Part shown: one piece after another, positions 20,043 to 29,050 of the stretch
How the letters are laid out: each line of letters opens with the position of its first letter
Position numbering within the stretch: the stretch's first letter is position 1
Source: Hyphomicrobiales bacterium
GTDB taxonomy: Bacteria > Pseudomonadota > Alphaproteobacteria > Rhizobiales > Beijerinckiaceae
Length of the DNA stretch: 64,000 nt
Reading direction: 5' to 3'
Assembly: GCA_900466745.1 (NCBI GenBank)
Contig: UBNE01000003.1
Span: 62,001 to 126,000 of the forward strand
Program-made: the position numbers and the translations under genes
The notes under the pieces: generated by a model
Database searches by the model: none
What the model was told of the DNA's origin: nothing
Seen by the model: only the letters and a program-made list of their open reading frames with translations

Positions 20043-22676
20043 TCATTCCTTGTCGTTCCCGGCCGTCCTGCTCGGGCGAGCGGCCGGCGCGGCCTTTGTC
20101 TTTTCGGACTTCTCCGCCGGCGCCTCGGCCTTCCGGCGCGGCTGCGGGGCGGCCGGGGCTTCGGGCTTTCGCGCGGCGGCCTTGCGGGCGCGCTCGACGG
20201 CGCCGGCGATGCCGTCGAGCGACTGCTCGACGCCGGCCAGACCCTTCACCTCGAGCTGCGGCGTGCCGAAGACCTCGATCTCGGCCAGCCGCTTGCGGAT
20301 CGCGAAATTCAGGTCGCTGGTCACGCGGCCGGCCTGGTCGAGATCCTCGACGACGCAGATCAGGTCGAAATCCATCGTCGCCGTGCCGAGCTTCTTGAAC
20401 AGCACGGCCGGCGGCGGCTTCTTCAGCACGTCGCCATGGTTGTCGGCGACCTCCTGGAGCATGGTCCGCACCGCGCCGGCATCGGTCAGGCGCGTCACCG
20501 AAAGGGAGATCAGCACGCGGCCGCTGCGGTCGTTGCGCACCCGGTTGCGCACGACGCCGGAGACGAGGTTCGAGTTGGGGACGATGACGCTGGCGCGGTC
20601 GAAGGTCGCGATCTCGGTGGAACGGACATTGATGCGCTTCACGATGCCTTCGACATCGCCGATCACGACCTGGTCGCCGACGCGGATCGGCCGTTCCCAG
20701 AGCAGGATCAGGCCCGAGACGAAGTTCGACACCACCGATTGCAGGCCGAAACCGATACCGACGGACAGCGCCGAGGCCACCAGCGTCAGCCGCTCGAGGC
20801 TCAGCCCCACCGCCGAGACGGCCAGCGCGACGGCGGCGATGTAGCCGACATAGCCGGTGGCGGTGGTGATCGAGTTGCGCAGGCCCGGGTCGAGCTGCGT
20901 CGTCGGCAGGAACTTGCTGTCGAGCCAGCGCTGGACGGTCCGGGTCGCGGCGATGCCGAGGGCGAAGATGATCGCGGCGATCACGATCGTCGACACCGAG
21001 ATGGTGACGCCGCCGACCTGGAAGCCGAAGAAGGCGGCGCGCAGCGAGGCCAGGAAATCCGCCGATTCGAGGCCCCAGGGCGCCAGCACGAGCAGCAGCG
21101 TCACGAAGAGCAGCAGCAGCTTCAGCAGCCCGGCGGTCAGCACGGCGAGCTTGTCGAGCGTGGCGGCGCGCAGGCCGACCCCGGCGCGCAGGGTCAGCGC
21201 CAGCCGCCCCCGGCCGGTGAGGAGATGCGGGATGCCGAGCTCGATGAACTGGTGCGCCAGCAGATAGAGGCAGGCGACGATGCCGAGCCAGAGGGTCTGC
21301 TGGGCCATGAAGGAGGCGAAGACGACATAGCCGCTGAGCGCCGCGCCGATGATGGCGAGGCCGATGAGCCAGCCGAGGACGCGCAGCGGGCCGAGGCTCG
21401 CCCCGTCGACCGGGACATAGGGGCCGAGGCAGGCCTCCTGCTCGACGTCCTCGTCGTCGCGGATGCGGTAGAGCCCGGCAATCAGCGCCAGCGCGAAAAG
21501 GATCGCGAACAGAGCCTTGACGATGATCGAGATCGAAAGCCCGGCGGCGATCGCCTGGAGCCAGGCCTCGAAGACCTTGCCGACCGCCATGACCAGCGCG
21601 AGGGCGCTCGCGATCCAGACCACGCTGTGGGCGGTGTCGTCCATGACTCGGATCAGGCGGCGCTGCGGGCTCGTCGGCGCGAACAGCGCATTGGCGAGGG
21701 ACTTGACGAAGGCGACGAAGCCCAGGCCGACGACGACAGTCCAGATCACCGGCCGGACGCGCTCCGGCAGCAGTCCCGTGGTGCTGAGCGCCTTGTAGAT
21801 CAGCCAGCTCGCCAGCGCCGGCGGCGCCACTCCGGCGATGATGCGCGCCAGCGCCACATAGAGCGCGTGGAGGCTGCCGGTGCTGGTCTCCTGGATGACG
21901 GCGTAGCGGGCCTTGAAGCGCGGCATGTAGCGGGCGCGGGCCCAGTAGAGCAGGCCGGTTCCGACCAGCGACAGCGCGAGGATGCCGCCGCGCGCGCCGG
22001 TCAGCGAGTCGGTGACGCCCGAGAGCCAGCTTCCGAAGACGTAGCCCGAAGCCCGCAGATCCTCGGGCGCGGTGGCGACCGCGTTGCTCCAGACCGTGGG
22101 GCTGAGCACCGACGGGCCGGCGGCGAAGAGCTGGGCTGCGAAGATGTCGCGGCGCTTGTCGGCGATCGTGCTCTGCAACTGCTCCGCCTGCAGCAGGGAG
22201 GCGCGGGCGATCTTCAGCGTCTCGTCGGCATCGGCATAGGCCTTGGCGCGGAGCTCGCGCTCGCGGGCGATCTCGGCGGATTCGGGCGGGGCCTTGTCGT
22301 CGGGCTTGGCGCCGAGCTGGTCGAGCTTGAGCTTGGCCTGCTCGACGAGCGGGGCCTGCTGATCGACGATCAGCCGGAGCTGGTCGAGCGACGGCTGCAG
22401 CCGCAGGCGCTGGCGCATGAGCTCGTCGTCGCCGAGGTCGGGCCGCGCGAGGACGGTCTCGATCTGCGAGAGCTCGAGCCTGACCGAATCGAGCCGCCCG
22501 CGCGGGCTCTTCGGATCGACCGGCGCGGCCGGCGCGGCTGCGGGGGCCGCCGGCGGCTGCTGGGCCGGCGCGTGGGCGACGCCGGCCGCCAGCGTCAGGA
22601 TCAGGAGGCACAGCGCCGCGAGGCTGCGGCCGCTCCGTCCCATCCGGGCCGATGCTCGTATCAGACGTGTTGCCAT
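20043..22676 (-). CDS. MscS-type mechanosensitive channel with DUF3772 region
   Basis: A large inner-membrane channel of 877 residues expected to open on membrane tension and release solutes. The start MATRLIRASARMG gives a good signal peptide. Residues about 50-200 form a periplasmic coiled-coil DUF3772 region. About ten transmembrane helices follow, then the MscS pore and beta domain near residues 600-790 (ALSVGIGFGLQSVVSNFVSG, RPIRVGDQVVIGDVEG, NSNLVSGVVRN). The C-terminal tail is basic and Ala/Pro-rich. It is cotranscribed with the CAP lipoprotein. Confidence 0.92.
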   Translation of the reverse strand: MATRLIRASARMGRSGRSLAALCLLILTLAAGVAHAPAQQPPAAPAAAPAAPVDPKSPRGRLDSVRLELSQIETVLARPDLGDDELMRQRLRLQPSLDQLRLIVDQQAPLVEQAKLKLDQLGAKPDDKAPPESAEIARERELRAKAYADADETLKIARASLLQAEQLQSTIADKRRDIFAAQLFAAGPSVLSPTVWSNAVATAPEDLRASGYVFGSWLSGVTDSLTGARGGILALSLVGTGLLYWARARYMPRFKARYAVIQETSTGSLHALYVALARIIAGVAPPALASWLIYKALSTTGLLPERVRPVIWTVVVGLGFVAFVKSLANALFAPTSPQRRLIRVMDDTAHSVVWIASALALVMAVGKVFEAWLQAIAAGLSISIIVKALFAILFALALIAGLYRIRDDEDVEQEACLGPYVPVDGASLGPLRVLGWLIGLAIIGAALSGYVVFASFMAQQTLWLGIVACLYLLAHQFIELGIPHLLTGRGRLALTLRAGVGLRAATLDKLAVLTAGLLKLLLLFVTLLLVLAPWGLESADFLASLRAAFFGFQVGGVTISVSTIVIAAIIFALGIAATRTVQRWLDSKFLPTTQLDPGLRNSITTATGYVGYIAAVALAVSAVGLSLERLTLVASALSVGIGFGLQSVVSNFVSGLILLWERPIRVGDQVVIGDVEGIVKRINVRSTEIATFDRASVIVPNSNLVSGVVRNRVRNDRSGRVLISLSVTRLTDAGAVRTMLQEVADNHGDVLKKPPPAVLFKKLGTATMDFDLICVVEDLDQAGRVTSDLNFAIRKRLAEIEVFGTPQLEVKGLAGVEQSLDGIAGAVERARKAAARKPEAPAAPQPRRKAEAPAEKSEKTKAAPAARPSRTAGNDKE

Positions 22677-22909
22677 GCGCGGGCCGCCCCGTCCCAGGTG
22701 ATTCGGCTTCCTGCCGACCCTCGACACAGGATCGGGCCGGGTGCAAGACGAAGACGGCGTTTCCGCTGCCGGCAAGGTCAGACTCCTGCGTTTCCTGCGC
22801 TGCTCCGCGCCCGGAGCGGGAGCGGTGCCGCCTCTTCACCGGCAAAGGCGACCTGAAGATGGCGAAGCTTCGCCGAATGGCGCGCGACCGGACGGAGCGC
22901 CGCCGGCGG

Positions 22910-23992
22910 TCAGCGCTTTTTCCGCGCCGTCTCCCGGTTGCGGTAGCTCGCATTGCCGAGGCCGGTGCCGATGGTGAGGACGCCCCAGTTCTCGACGTCC
23001 TGCATCGCCGGCATCTCGCTCAGCCCCTGGATGACGGCGTCGTTGTGCATGACGATCTCGGTGTCGTGCCCGCCGATCTGCGGCACCAGCTCGCGCACGC
23101 TGTCGACGAGGTTGAAGCGGCTGCTCTCCCAGTTGCCCGGCAGGTTCTGGGCGCCGCGCTCGATGCTGCCGTCGGGCTCGACCAGGCCGGGGCAGCCGAT
23201 GCCGATGAAGGGCGCGACGCTGAGCCCCTTCTTCTCGGCTTCGGCGATCTGGGCCCTGAGCATCTTGCCGAGGCGCTCGATCGCCTCGTCGCGGCCCGGC
23301 TCCTCGTCGGCGTGGCGCCAGAGCTCCGAGGCCCAGACCCGGGCCTTGCTCAGATCCGGCGCCTTCTTCTGCCGCAGTTCGACGATGCCGGCGCGGATGT
23401 TGGAGCCGCCGATGTCGACGGCGACGAGGCTGTCGAAGGCGGAAAAGATCCATTTCGGCGCGAGATGGGCGCTGCCGACCAGCCCGGCCTCGTCCGGATG
23501 GTGGCTGATGGGAACGAGGTCGATGTCGCGCCCGTCGACGCGCAGGATGATGGCGGCGCGCGCGATGGCGAGCTCGCCGATCCGGCTCTCGCGAAAGCCG
23601 CCGCCGACGACGATGCGCGCGATCTCGGCCCAGCTCTTCAGCCGGGCGAAGCGGCGGATGACGAAGGCGAGCGACTGGGCGAAGTCCTCGACCGCGCTCA
23701 GCACCAGGGCGGCCTCGGCCGCATCGCCATCCTTCAGCAGCGCGTCCAGCTCCTTCTTGCCGATCGCGGCCGTCGCACCATCGAGCGGATCCTCGCCGTT
23801 CCGCTTGAGATGGGTCCGCAGCGTGTCGAGATGGCCGATGAAGGCGCTGCGGCTCGCCTTGTCGCCGACGAAGCCGTCCTCGTCGCGGACCTCGAGATTG
23901 TAGCTGGTGACGATGACGGAAGGCAGCTCCGCCGCGCCATGCGCTCCCGCTCCGGGCGCGCTGCGCGCCTTGTCCGTCGTCGACCCAGCCAT
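22910..23992 (-). CDS. ROK-family protein with circularly permuted motif order
   Basis: A 360-residue sugar-kinase-like (actin-fold ATPase) protein. The C-terminal half carries the usual ROK N-terminal motifs: VAVDIGGSN (191-198), GIGCPGL (264-270), the catalytic HNDA (316-319) and phosphate-2 loop IGTGLG (341-346), after which it ends within 14 residues. The N-terminal half carries what is normally the C-terminal end of ROK proteins: GDAAEAALVLSAVEDFAQSLA, IARIVVGGG (124-132, adenosine loop) and DEAGLVGSAHLA (167-178). The zinc motif CxCGxxGC is absent. The start has a GAGAGGAG ribosome site. The order looks like a circular permutation; the substrate is unknown. Confidence 0.82.
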   Translation of the reverse strand: MAGSTTDKARSAPGAGAHGAAELPSVIVTSYNLEVRDEDGFVGDKASRSAFIGHLDTLRTHLKRNGEDPLDGATAAIGKKELDALLKDGDAAEAALVLSAVEDFAQSLAFVIRRFARLKSWAEIARIVVGGGFRESRIGELAIARAAIILRVDGRDIDLVPISHHPDEAGLVGSAHLAPKWIFSAFDSLVAVDIGGSNIRAGIVELRQKKAPDLSKARVWASELWRHADEEPGRDEAIERLGKMLRAQIAEAEKKGLSVAPFIGIGCPGLVEPDGSIERGAQNLPGNWESSRFNLVDSVRELVPQIGGHDTEIVMHNDAVIQGLSEMPAMQDVENWGVLTIGTGLGNASYRNRETARKKR

Positions 23993-24173
23993 TCCCGCTC
24001 CTCTCGCCATGCCTTCCGGGGGCAACGGCCGGAGCGGCCGCGAGGTTCCGACGCGGGTGCGAATGCGCCGCCCGCAGGCCGCCGCTGCGCTGGAGGCGTT
24101 TCCGGGCGGTTGACCGGAGGGGCGATCGCCGCTCCAACGGAAACGAAGCGCGGCGGTCCGGGGGGAGGGGATT

Positions 24174-24650
24174 TTGGCGGATCTGATCTGGCATGCGGTC
24201 GTCATCGGGGTCGGGGCGACGATCCTGTTCGACCTCTGGGCGCAATTCCTCAGGCTCTTCGGCATGCCGAAGCCGAATTGGGGGCCGCCGGGACGCTGGT
24301 TCGCGCATGCGCTGCGCGGGCGCTTCCTGCATGACGACATCGGCAAGGCGGCGCCGGTCGCGGGCGAGGTCGCGCTGGGCTGGCTCTTCCACTATCTCGT
24401 CGGCATCGTCTTCGCCGGGGTCGTGCTGGCGGTCTGGGGCATGGGCTGGGCGCGCAACCCGACATTCCTGCCGGCGCTGATCGTCGGGCTCGCCACGGTG
24501 GGCTGCGGCTGGTTCATCCTGCAGCCCGGGATGGGAATGGGCGTCGCCGCCGCGAAGAAGCCGAATGCCGGCCAGATCCGCCTGTTCAACATCGTCGGGC
24601 ATACGGTCTTCGCCATCGGGCTCTACGGCACGGCGCTGCTGATCCGCTGA
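24174..24650 (+). CDS. DUF2938 family membrane protein
   Basis: A 158-residue integral membrane protein with about four helices (VVIGVGATILFDLWAQFLRLF, LGWLFHYLVGIVFAGVVLAVW, LPALIVGLATVGCGWFIL, LFNIVGHTVFAIGLYGTALL). PKPNWGPPGRWFAH and the PGMGMG turn are conserved features of DUF2938. The function is unknown. Start is a TTG with a very strong ribosome site (GGGGGAGGGG). It is transcribed away from the ROK gene. Confidence 0.87.
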   Translation: MADLIWHAVVIGVGATILFDLWAQFLRLFGMPKPNWGPPGRWFAHALRGRFLHDDIGKAAPVAGEVALGWLFHYLVGIVFAGVVLAVWGMGWARNPTFLPALIVGLATVGCGWFILQPGMGMGVAAAKKPNAGQIRLFNIVGHTVFAIGLYGTALLIR

Positions 24651-24670
24651 TCGCGCGACGAAGCGCGGCT

Positions 24671-24771
24671 CGTCCTTGCGAGCGCAGCGAAGCACCCCGA
24701 GAAGACCGGGTTGAACGGCCCGGCCCTGCCGCCCCGGGTTGCTTCGTCGCTCGCCGCTCCTCGCGACGACG
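24671..24771. repeat. Diverged inverted-repeat element, family CGTCATTGCGAG (copy 1)
   Basis: Left arm starts CGTCCTTGCGAGCGCAGCGAAGCA; the right arm, read inverted, starts CGTCGTCGCGAGGAGCGGCGAGCGACGAAGCA. It lies between convergent genes. It resembles the element at 62193-62290 but is degenerate, with CACCCC in place of AATCCAGG. Confidence 0.65.
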
Positions 24772-24789
24772 AAGGCAGGCTGGCGGTTC

Positions 24790-25551
24790 TCAGCCTTCGA
24801 GGAGGCGCGTCTCGTAAGCGTAGAGCCGGCGGAAGCCGAGGCTGCGATAGAGGTTGAGCGCGACGGCGTTGCCCTGCTCGACCTGGAGATAGGCGCTGTG
24901 GCTGCCGGTGGCGCCGGCCCAGCCCATCAGTCCGGCGACGATCCTGCGGCCGATGCCCTTGCCGCGATGGGCGGGATCGAGGCAGATCAGCCCGATCTCG
25001 GCCATGCCGCGTTCCGCCACCGCCATGCCGAAGCCCACCGGCTCGCCTTCCACCAGCCAGGAGGCGAAGGCGGCCGGCAGCCGGATCCGCTCGAGAATGG
25101 CGGCGAGATTGCCGGCATGGCTCTTGATGCCGCTCTGGAGCGCGGCGACGCCGGCGACCCATTCGGCCTCGGGCCGGGCCTCGATCCGGAACGCGGCCTC
25201 TTCCGAGACCGGGATGTCGGCGAGCGGGGCGATCATGCCGAAGGAGCGGTCCCGGACCCTGTAGCCGCGTGCCAGCACCGCCGCGCGGGTCGCCTCGGCG
25301 ACGAGCGGGGTCAGCCGGATCGCCGGCTGCAGGCCGTCGGCGCGATAGAGCTCCTCGAGCATGTCGAGCATCGCGTCGTCGAGCTCGGCCCCGTAGGCGA
25401 GCGGCGTCGCCGAATTGGCGCGGCCGGAATAGCCGTTGGCGAAGCGCAGCACCCAGTCGCCGACCACCAGCGTCGACAGCGCCGGCCAGGCATTGATGAT
25501 CCGCCGCTCGCATTCCTGCGCGAGCCGGGCGTCCTCGTTCGTCGTCGGCAT
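24790..25551 (-). CDS. GNAT family N-acetyltransferase
   Basis: A 253-residue acetyltransferase. The N-terminal half (LAQECERRIINAWPALSTL, FANGYSGRANSATPL) is a degenerate GNAT-like region seen in this two-part family; the C-terminal half carries the acetyl-CoA motif CLDPAHRGKGIGRRIVAGLM and LQVEQGNAVALNLYRSLGF. The substrate is unknown. Its start codon shares one base with the stop of the cupin gene (TGATG), so the two are translationally coupled. Confidence 0.9.
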   Translation of the reverse strand: MPTTNEDARLAQECERRIINAWPALSTLVVGDWVLRFANGYSGRANSATPLAYGAELDDAMLDMLEELYRADGLQPAIRLTPLVAEATRAAVLARGYRVRDRSFGMIAPLADIPVSEEAAFRIEARPEAEWVAGVAALQSGIKSHAGNLAAILERIRLPAAFASWLVEGEPVGFGMAVAERGMAEIGLICLDPAHRGKGIGRRIVAGLMGWAGATGSHSAYLQVEQGNAVALNLYRSLGFRRLYAYETRLLEG

Positions 25552-26015
25552 CAACGTCTCCCGGAGGGCTTGCGCGGCGTCGGCCGCCAGCCCGGCGGCG
25601 CCATCTCGAAGCCCGAAAACGCGAAGCCCGGCGCCACCGTGCAGCCGACCAGCGTCCAGGCGCCGAGCGAGGTTGCGCTCTGCCACCAGCCCGCCGGCAC
25701 CACGAATTGCGGGCGCTGGCCGGCGGCGAGATCGGTGCCGAGATGATAGGCCGAGGCGTCGTGCCCGTTGGGCGAGACGGTGATGACCAGCGGCGCTCCG
25801 GCATAGTGATGCCAGATCTCGGCGGCGTCGACACGGTGCCATTCCGAGGTCTCAGCCGTATCGAGCAGATAGTAGATCGCCGTCGAATGCCCGCGCCCTT
25901 CCGGCCCTTCCGGGTCGCGGAAGGTCTCGCGATAGTGCCCGCCTTCGGGGTGCGTCTGGAGGCCGAGCAGGCGGATCACCTCCGCCGCCGTCAGCCCGTC
26001 GAGGCGATGGGGCAT
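25551..26015 (-). CDS. Cupin domain-containing protein (DUF985)
   Basis: A 154-residue single beta-barrel cupin. LGLQTHPEGGHYRETFR, STAIYYLLDTAETSEWHRVDAAEIWHHYAGAP and FVVPAGWWQSA are the hallmarks of DUF985. The histidines suggest metal or sugar binding; no enzyme activity can be assigned. Middle gene of the gloB-cupin-GNAT operon: it starts 2 bp after the gloB stop. Confidence 0.9.
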   Translation of the reverse strand: MPHRLDGLTAAEVIRLLGLQTHPEGGHYRETFRDPEGPEGRGHSTAIYYLLDTAETSEWHRVDAAEIWHHYAGAPLVITVSPNGHDASAYHLGTDLAAGQRPQFVVPAGWWQSATSLGAWTLVGCTVAPGFAFSGFEMAPPGWRPTPRKPSGRR

Positions 26016-26017
26016 GG

Positions 26018-26782
26018 TCAGAACCTGTTCTTGGCTTCGCGCAGCGCCGCGAAGACCTGGTCGGCCGGTTTCCCGGCGAGGTGGACGGCCGCCGCCAGCG
26101 CCGGGTCGCCGGCCCGGAAGAAGGGGTTGGTCGCCTGCTCCTCGGCGACCGTGGTCAGCGCCCAGAAGCGCCCCTCGGCCCTGGCTCTCTCGGCCTCGGC
26201 GAAGCGGGCGGCGAGCGCGGCGTTCGCCGGATCGACGGAGCGGGCGAAACGGGCATTGGCCAGCGTGTAGTCATGGCCGGTGACGAGGCGGACATCGCCC
26301 GGCAGCGCCATGATGCGCGAGAGCGAGGTCCACATCCGCCCCATCTGGCCGGGCTGGACCCGGCCGCAGCCCATGACGAAGACGACGTCGCCGACCAGCG
26401 CGATCTTGCTGCCGAGCCCGACATAGCTGAGATGGCCGTCGGAATGGCCGGGCGTGTGCCAGATCTCGAAGCGCTCATCCGCCAGGGTCACGCTGTCGCC
26501 TTCGCCGACGACGCGGTCGAGCGGGGCCATGGTGCGCGCATCGGCCGGGCCGGCCACCGTGGCGCCCGTCGCCTGCTTCAGCGCGGCCACGCCCTGGGTG
26601 TGGTCGTGATGGGCGTGGGTGACGAAGACGTCGCTGATCGTCCAGCCCCTCGCCTTCGCCGCGGCCAGCATCTCGCCGGCATCGGGCACGTCGACGGCGG
26701 CGCAGGCGCCGGTGGCGGGGTCGTGGAGCAGGGCTCCGGCATTGTCGCTGAGCGTGCGGAAGACGTGGAGGTCGAGCGGCAT
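26018..26782 (-). CDS. gloB: Hydroxyacylglutathione hydrolase (glyoxalase II)
   Basis: Hydrolyses S-lactoylglutathione to lactate and glutathione in methylglyoxal detoxification. It has 254 residues, usual for GloB. The metallo-beta-lactamase metal motif THAHHDHTQG is near residue 55, followed by HTPGHSDGHLSY, LVGDVVFVMGCGR and VTGHDYTLANARF. The start is supported by a CAGGAGT ribosome site; 48 residues of upstream open frame were rejected. First gene of a tight operon with the cupin and GNAT genes. Confidence 0.94.
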   Translation of the reverse strand: MPLDLHVFRTLSDNAGALLHDPATGACAAVDVPDAGEMLAAAKARGWTISDVFVTHAHHDHTQGVAALKQATGATVAGPADARTMAPLDRVVGEGDSVTLADERFEIWHTPGHSDGHLSYVGLGSKIALVGDVVFVMGCGRVQPGQMGRMWTSLSRIMALPGDVRLVTGHDYTLANARFARSVDPANAALAARFAEAERARAEGRFWALTTVAEEQATNPFFRAGDPALAAAVHLAGKPADQVFAALREAKNRF

Positions 26783-26924
26783 GGCGGACTCCTGCGGAAG
26801 CGGGCGGACCTCCTGCATGAGCCATGCGGCAGCGTCGATCAACCCGGCGGCAGCGCACGGTCGCCGTGCGCTGCCGCCGGGGCTGCCCTTGCCTTCGCCC
26901 CTCCGGCGTTCCATGTCAGGCGCC

Positions 26925-27683
26925 ATGCCTCTCGACGTCGTCGACCTGCGCGCCTTCTACGCCAGCCCGCTGGGGCATGTGGCGCGGCGCTTCATCGGCC
27001 GGGCGATGCTGCGCTTCTGGCCCGACTGCGCGCGCCAGCGTCTGCTCGGGCTCGGCTTCTCGACGCCCTATCTCTCCGTGCTCGGCATGCGGGCGGAGCG
27101 GACCATCGCCTTCATGCCGGCGGCGCAGGGCGTGGTGAACTGGCCCTCGCCGGGATTCTCCGCCTCGGCGCTGGTCGAGCCGACGCTGCTGCCGCTGCCG
27201 ACCGCCTCGATCGACCGGGCCGTGCTCGTCCATGCGCTGGAGGAGACGGAAAGCCCGGACGACCTGCTGGAGGAGGTCTCGCGCGTGCTCAATCCCGGCG
27301 GCCGGATGATCCTGGTGGTGCCGAACCGGCGCGGCCTCTGGGCGCGGATGGACGGCACGCCCTTCGGCCAGGGCCGTCCCTTCAGCCGCCGGCAGCTCTC
27401 GGCGCTGCTGCGCGCCGCCGAGTTCTCGCCCGAGCACTGGGCCGAGGTGCTCTATGTGCCGCCGCTCCAGCGGCGGCTGCTGATGCGCTCGGCGTCCGTC
27501 TGGGAGCGGGTCGGGCTCGGCCTGTCCCTGCCCTTCGCCGGGGTCCACGTCATCGACGCGACCAAGCAGTTCTACCGGCGCGCGCCCCTGCGCGCGACGC
27601 GGCGCAGCTTCGCGTTCAGGCCCGTCCTGCTGCCGCAGCCGGCGCCGACGCCGCGCGCGGCAAACCCGCCGGAAGCGCCGTGA
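26925..27683 (+). CDS. Class I SAM-dependent methyltransferase
   Basis: A 252-residue methyltransferase. MPLDVVDLRAFYASPLG is a recognisable N-terminus of a rhizobial family. The SAM site is atypical: LLGLGFSTPYLSVLG stands in for the glycine-rich motif I, then LPTASIDRAVLVHALEETESP and LNPGGRMILVVPNRRGLWARMD. The substrate is unknown. An ATG at 26913 is an alternative start; neither has a strong ribosome site. It is divergent from gloB, whose product detoxifies methylglyoxal, but no functional link is evident. Confidence 0.88.
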   Translation: MPLDVVDLRAFYASPLGHVARRFIGRAMLRFWPDCARQRLLGLGFSTPYLSVLGMRAERTIAFMPAAQGVVNWPSPGFSASALVEPTLLPLPTASIDRAVLVHALEETESPDDLLEEVSRVLNPGGRMILVVPNRRGLWARMDGTPFGQGRPFSRRQLSALLRAAEFSPEHWAEVLYVPPLQRRLLMRSASVWERVGLGLSLPFAGVHVIDATKQFYRRAPLRATRRSFAFRPVLLPQPAPTPRAANPPEAP

Positions 27684-27729
27684 ACGGGTTGACAATTTCG
27701 CCGGGGCGCGGCCAAGGTCCGCCGCTTTT

Positions 27730-27835
27730 CTAATGGATTTCCGCGTTTCCCGGAGATGCGGAAATCCATTAGGTCCTTGTCTTGTCGCATTTTCTTCACG
27801 CGAACCGGTGCCCATTTCGCTCGAAAATGCTCTAG
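27730..27835. repeat. Compound palindrome: 15-bp hairpin plus rhizobial intergenic element
   Basis: CTAATGGATTTCCGC (27730-27744) and its exact inverse GCGGAAATCCATTAG (27758-27772) flank 13 bases. Immediately after comes GCATTTTC (27787-27794) ... GAAAATGC (27823-27830) enclosing CACGCGAACCGGTGCCC, an element I recognise as widespread between genes of Hyphomicrobiales. It lies between the methyltransferase and accA and may end one transcript or shape the accA leader. Confidence 0.8.
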
Positions 27836-27899
27836 CCCCGGTTTCCCCCGAAACCGCCGATCCGCGCCGATCTCGGTGCGGAAGTTGAACTGGATCACG

Positions 27900-28853
27900 A
27901 TGCGTAGCTATCTGGATTTCGAGAAACCGGTCGCCGAACTCGAGGCGAAGTCGGACGAGCTGCGGGCGCTGGAGGCGCGCGGCGACGGCATCTCGTTGTC
28001 CGAGGAGATCGGCAAGCTCGACGCCAGGGCGAACCAGGCGCTCAAGGAGATCTACGCGGCGCTGACGCCCTGGCAGAAGACGCTGGTGGCGCGCCATCCG
28101 CAGCGCCCGCATTTCAAGGATTACTGCGCCGCGCTGATCGAGGAGTTCACGCCTCTCGCCGGCGACCGCGCCTTCGGGGAGGACGAGGCCATCGTCGGCG
28201 GCTTCGGCCGCTTCCGCGGCGAGGCGGTCTGCGTCATCGGCCAGGAGAAGGGCGATTCGACCGAGACCCGCATCCGGCACAATTTCGGCATGCCCAAGCC
28301 CGAGGGCTATCGCAAGGCGGCGCGGCTGGTCGAGATGGCCGGGCGCTTCGGCCTGCCGGTGCTGAGCTTCGTCGACACCGCCGGCGCCTATCCGGGCATC
28401 GACGCCGAGGAGCGCGGCCAGGCGGAGGCGATCGCCCGCTCGACGGATGCCTGGCTCGGCCTGCCGACGGCGAGCGTCGCGCTGGTGATCGGCGAGGGCG
28501 GCTCGGGCGGGGCCATCGCGATCGCGGCGGCGAGCCGCGTGCTGATGATGGAGCATGCGATCTATTCGGTGATCTCGCCGGAGGGCGCGGCCTCGATCCT
28601 CTGGCGCGACACCGCCCGCGCCCAGGACGCCGCGACCGGCATGAAGATCACGGCGCAGGACCTGCTCAAATTCGGCGTCATCGACGCCATCGTCGCCGAG
28701 CCCACCGGCGGAGCGCATCGCGACAAGGCGCTGGCGATGATGCGGGCGGGCGACGCCATCGCGGCGGCGCTGGCGGAGTTCTCCGGCATGGACGCGGCCG
28801 CGATCACCGAGAAGCGGGCCGAGAAGTTCCTCGGGATCGGCCGCCACCTCTGA
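27900..28853 (+). CDS. accA: Acetyl-CoA carboxylase carboxyltransferase subunit alpha
   Basis: Half of the carboxyltransferase that makes malonyl-CoA for fatty-acid synthesis, working with AccD, biotin carboxylase and BCCP. It has 317 residues, standard length. N-terminus MRSYLDFEKPVAELEAK; signatures GDRAFGEDEAIVGGFG, GQEKGDSTETRIRHNFGM, DTAGAYPGIDAEERGQ and GEGGSGGAIAIA. The start is preceded only by a weak GGA site, but the family N-terminus fits exactly. The other Acc subunits are not in the window. Confidence 0.97.
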   Translation: MRSYLDFEKPVAELEAKSDELRALEARGDGISLSEEIGKLDARANQALKEIYAALTPWQKTLVARHPQRPHFKDYCAALIEEFTPLAGDRAFGEDEAIVGGFGRFRGEAVCVIGQEKGDSTETRIRHNFGMPKPEGYRKAARLVEMAGRFGLPVLSFVDTAGAYPGIDAEERGQAEAIARSTDAWLGLPTASVALVIGEGGSGGAIAIAAASRVLMMEHAIYSVISPEGAASILWRDTARAQDAATGMKITAQDLLKFGVIDAIVAEPTGGAHRDKALAMMRAGDAIAAALAEFSGMDAAAITEKRAEKFLGIGRHL

Positions 28854-29050
28854 GCGGGGCCGCCGGTTAATTTCGCGCTTGCGAAACGGGTCGCCTTTTA
28901 CCGGCCATTGACCATGTGGCCAGACTCAGGGAGCCTATGGTAAGGAACCCTCAAGCCTAACGCTTCTACAACAGGGCGACGGGCACAATTTGGCCGTCTT
29001 GCAAAGTCACAGGTCGCTCATCCGGCCTGCCGTTCGATGGGAATGACGAC

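Noticed and set aside
19996-22953. Long frame antisense or overlapping to the MscS gene (over 900 codons)
   Set aside because: Arg/Pro/Ala-rich translation typical of GC-rich shadow frames; the MscS frame has signal peptide, helices and family motifs.
27756-27899. Upstream in-frame extension of accA
   Set aside because: It is translation of the intergenic palindrome; the family N-terminus begins at 27900.
28908-28941. TTGACC ... TATGGT promoter candidate before the L,D-transpeptidase
   Set aside because: Spacer is 22 bases, outside the usual range.
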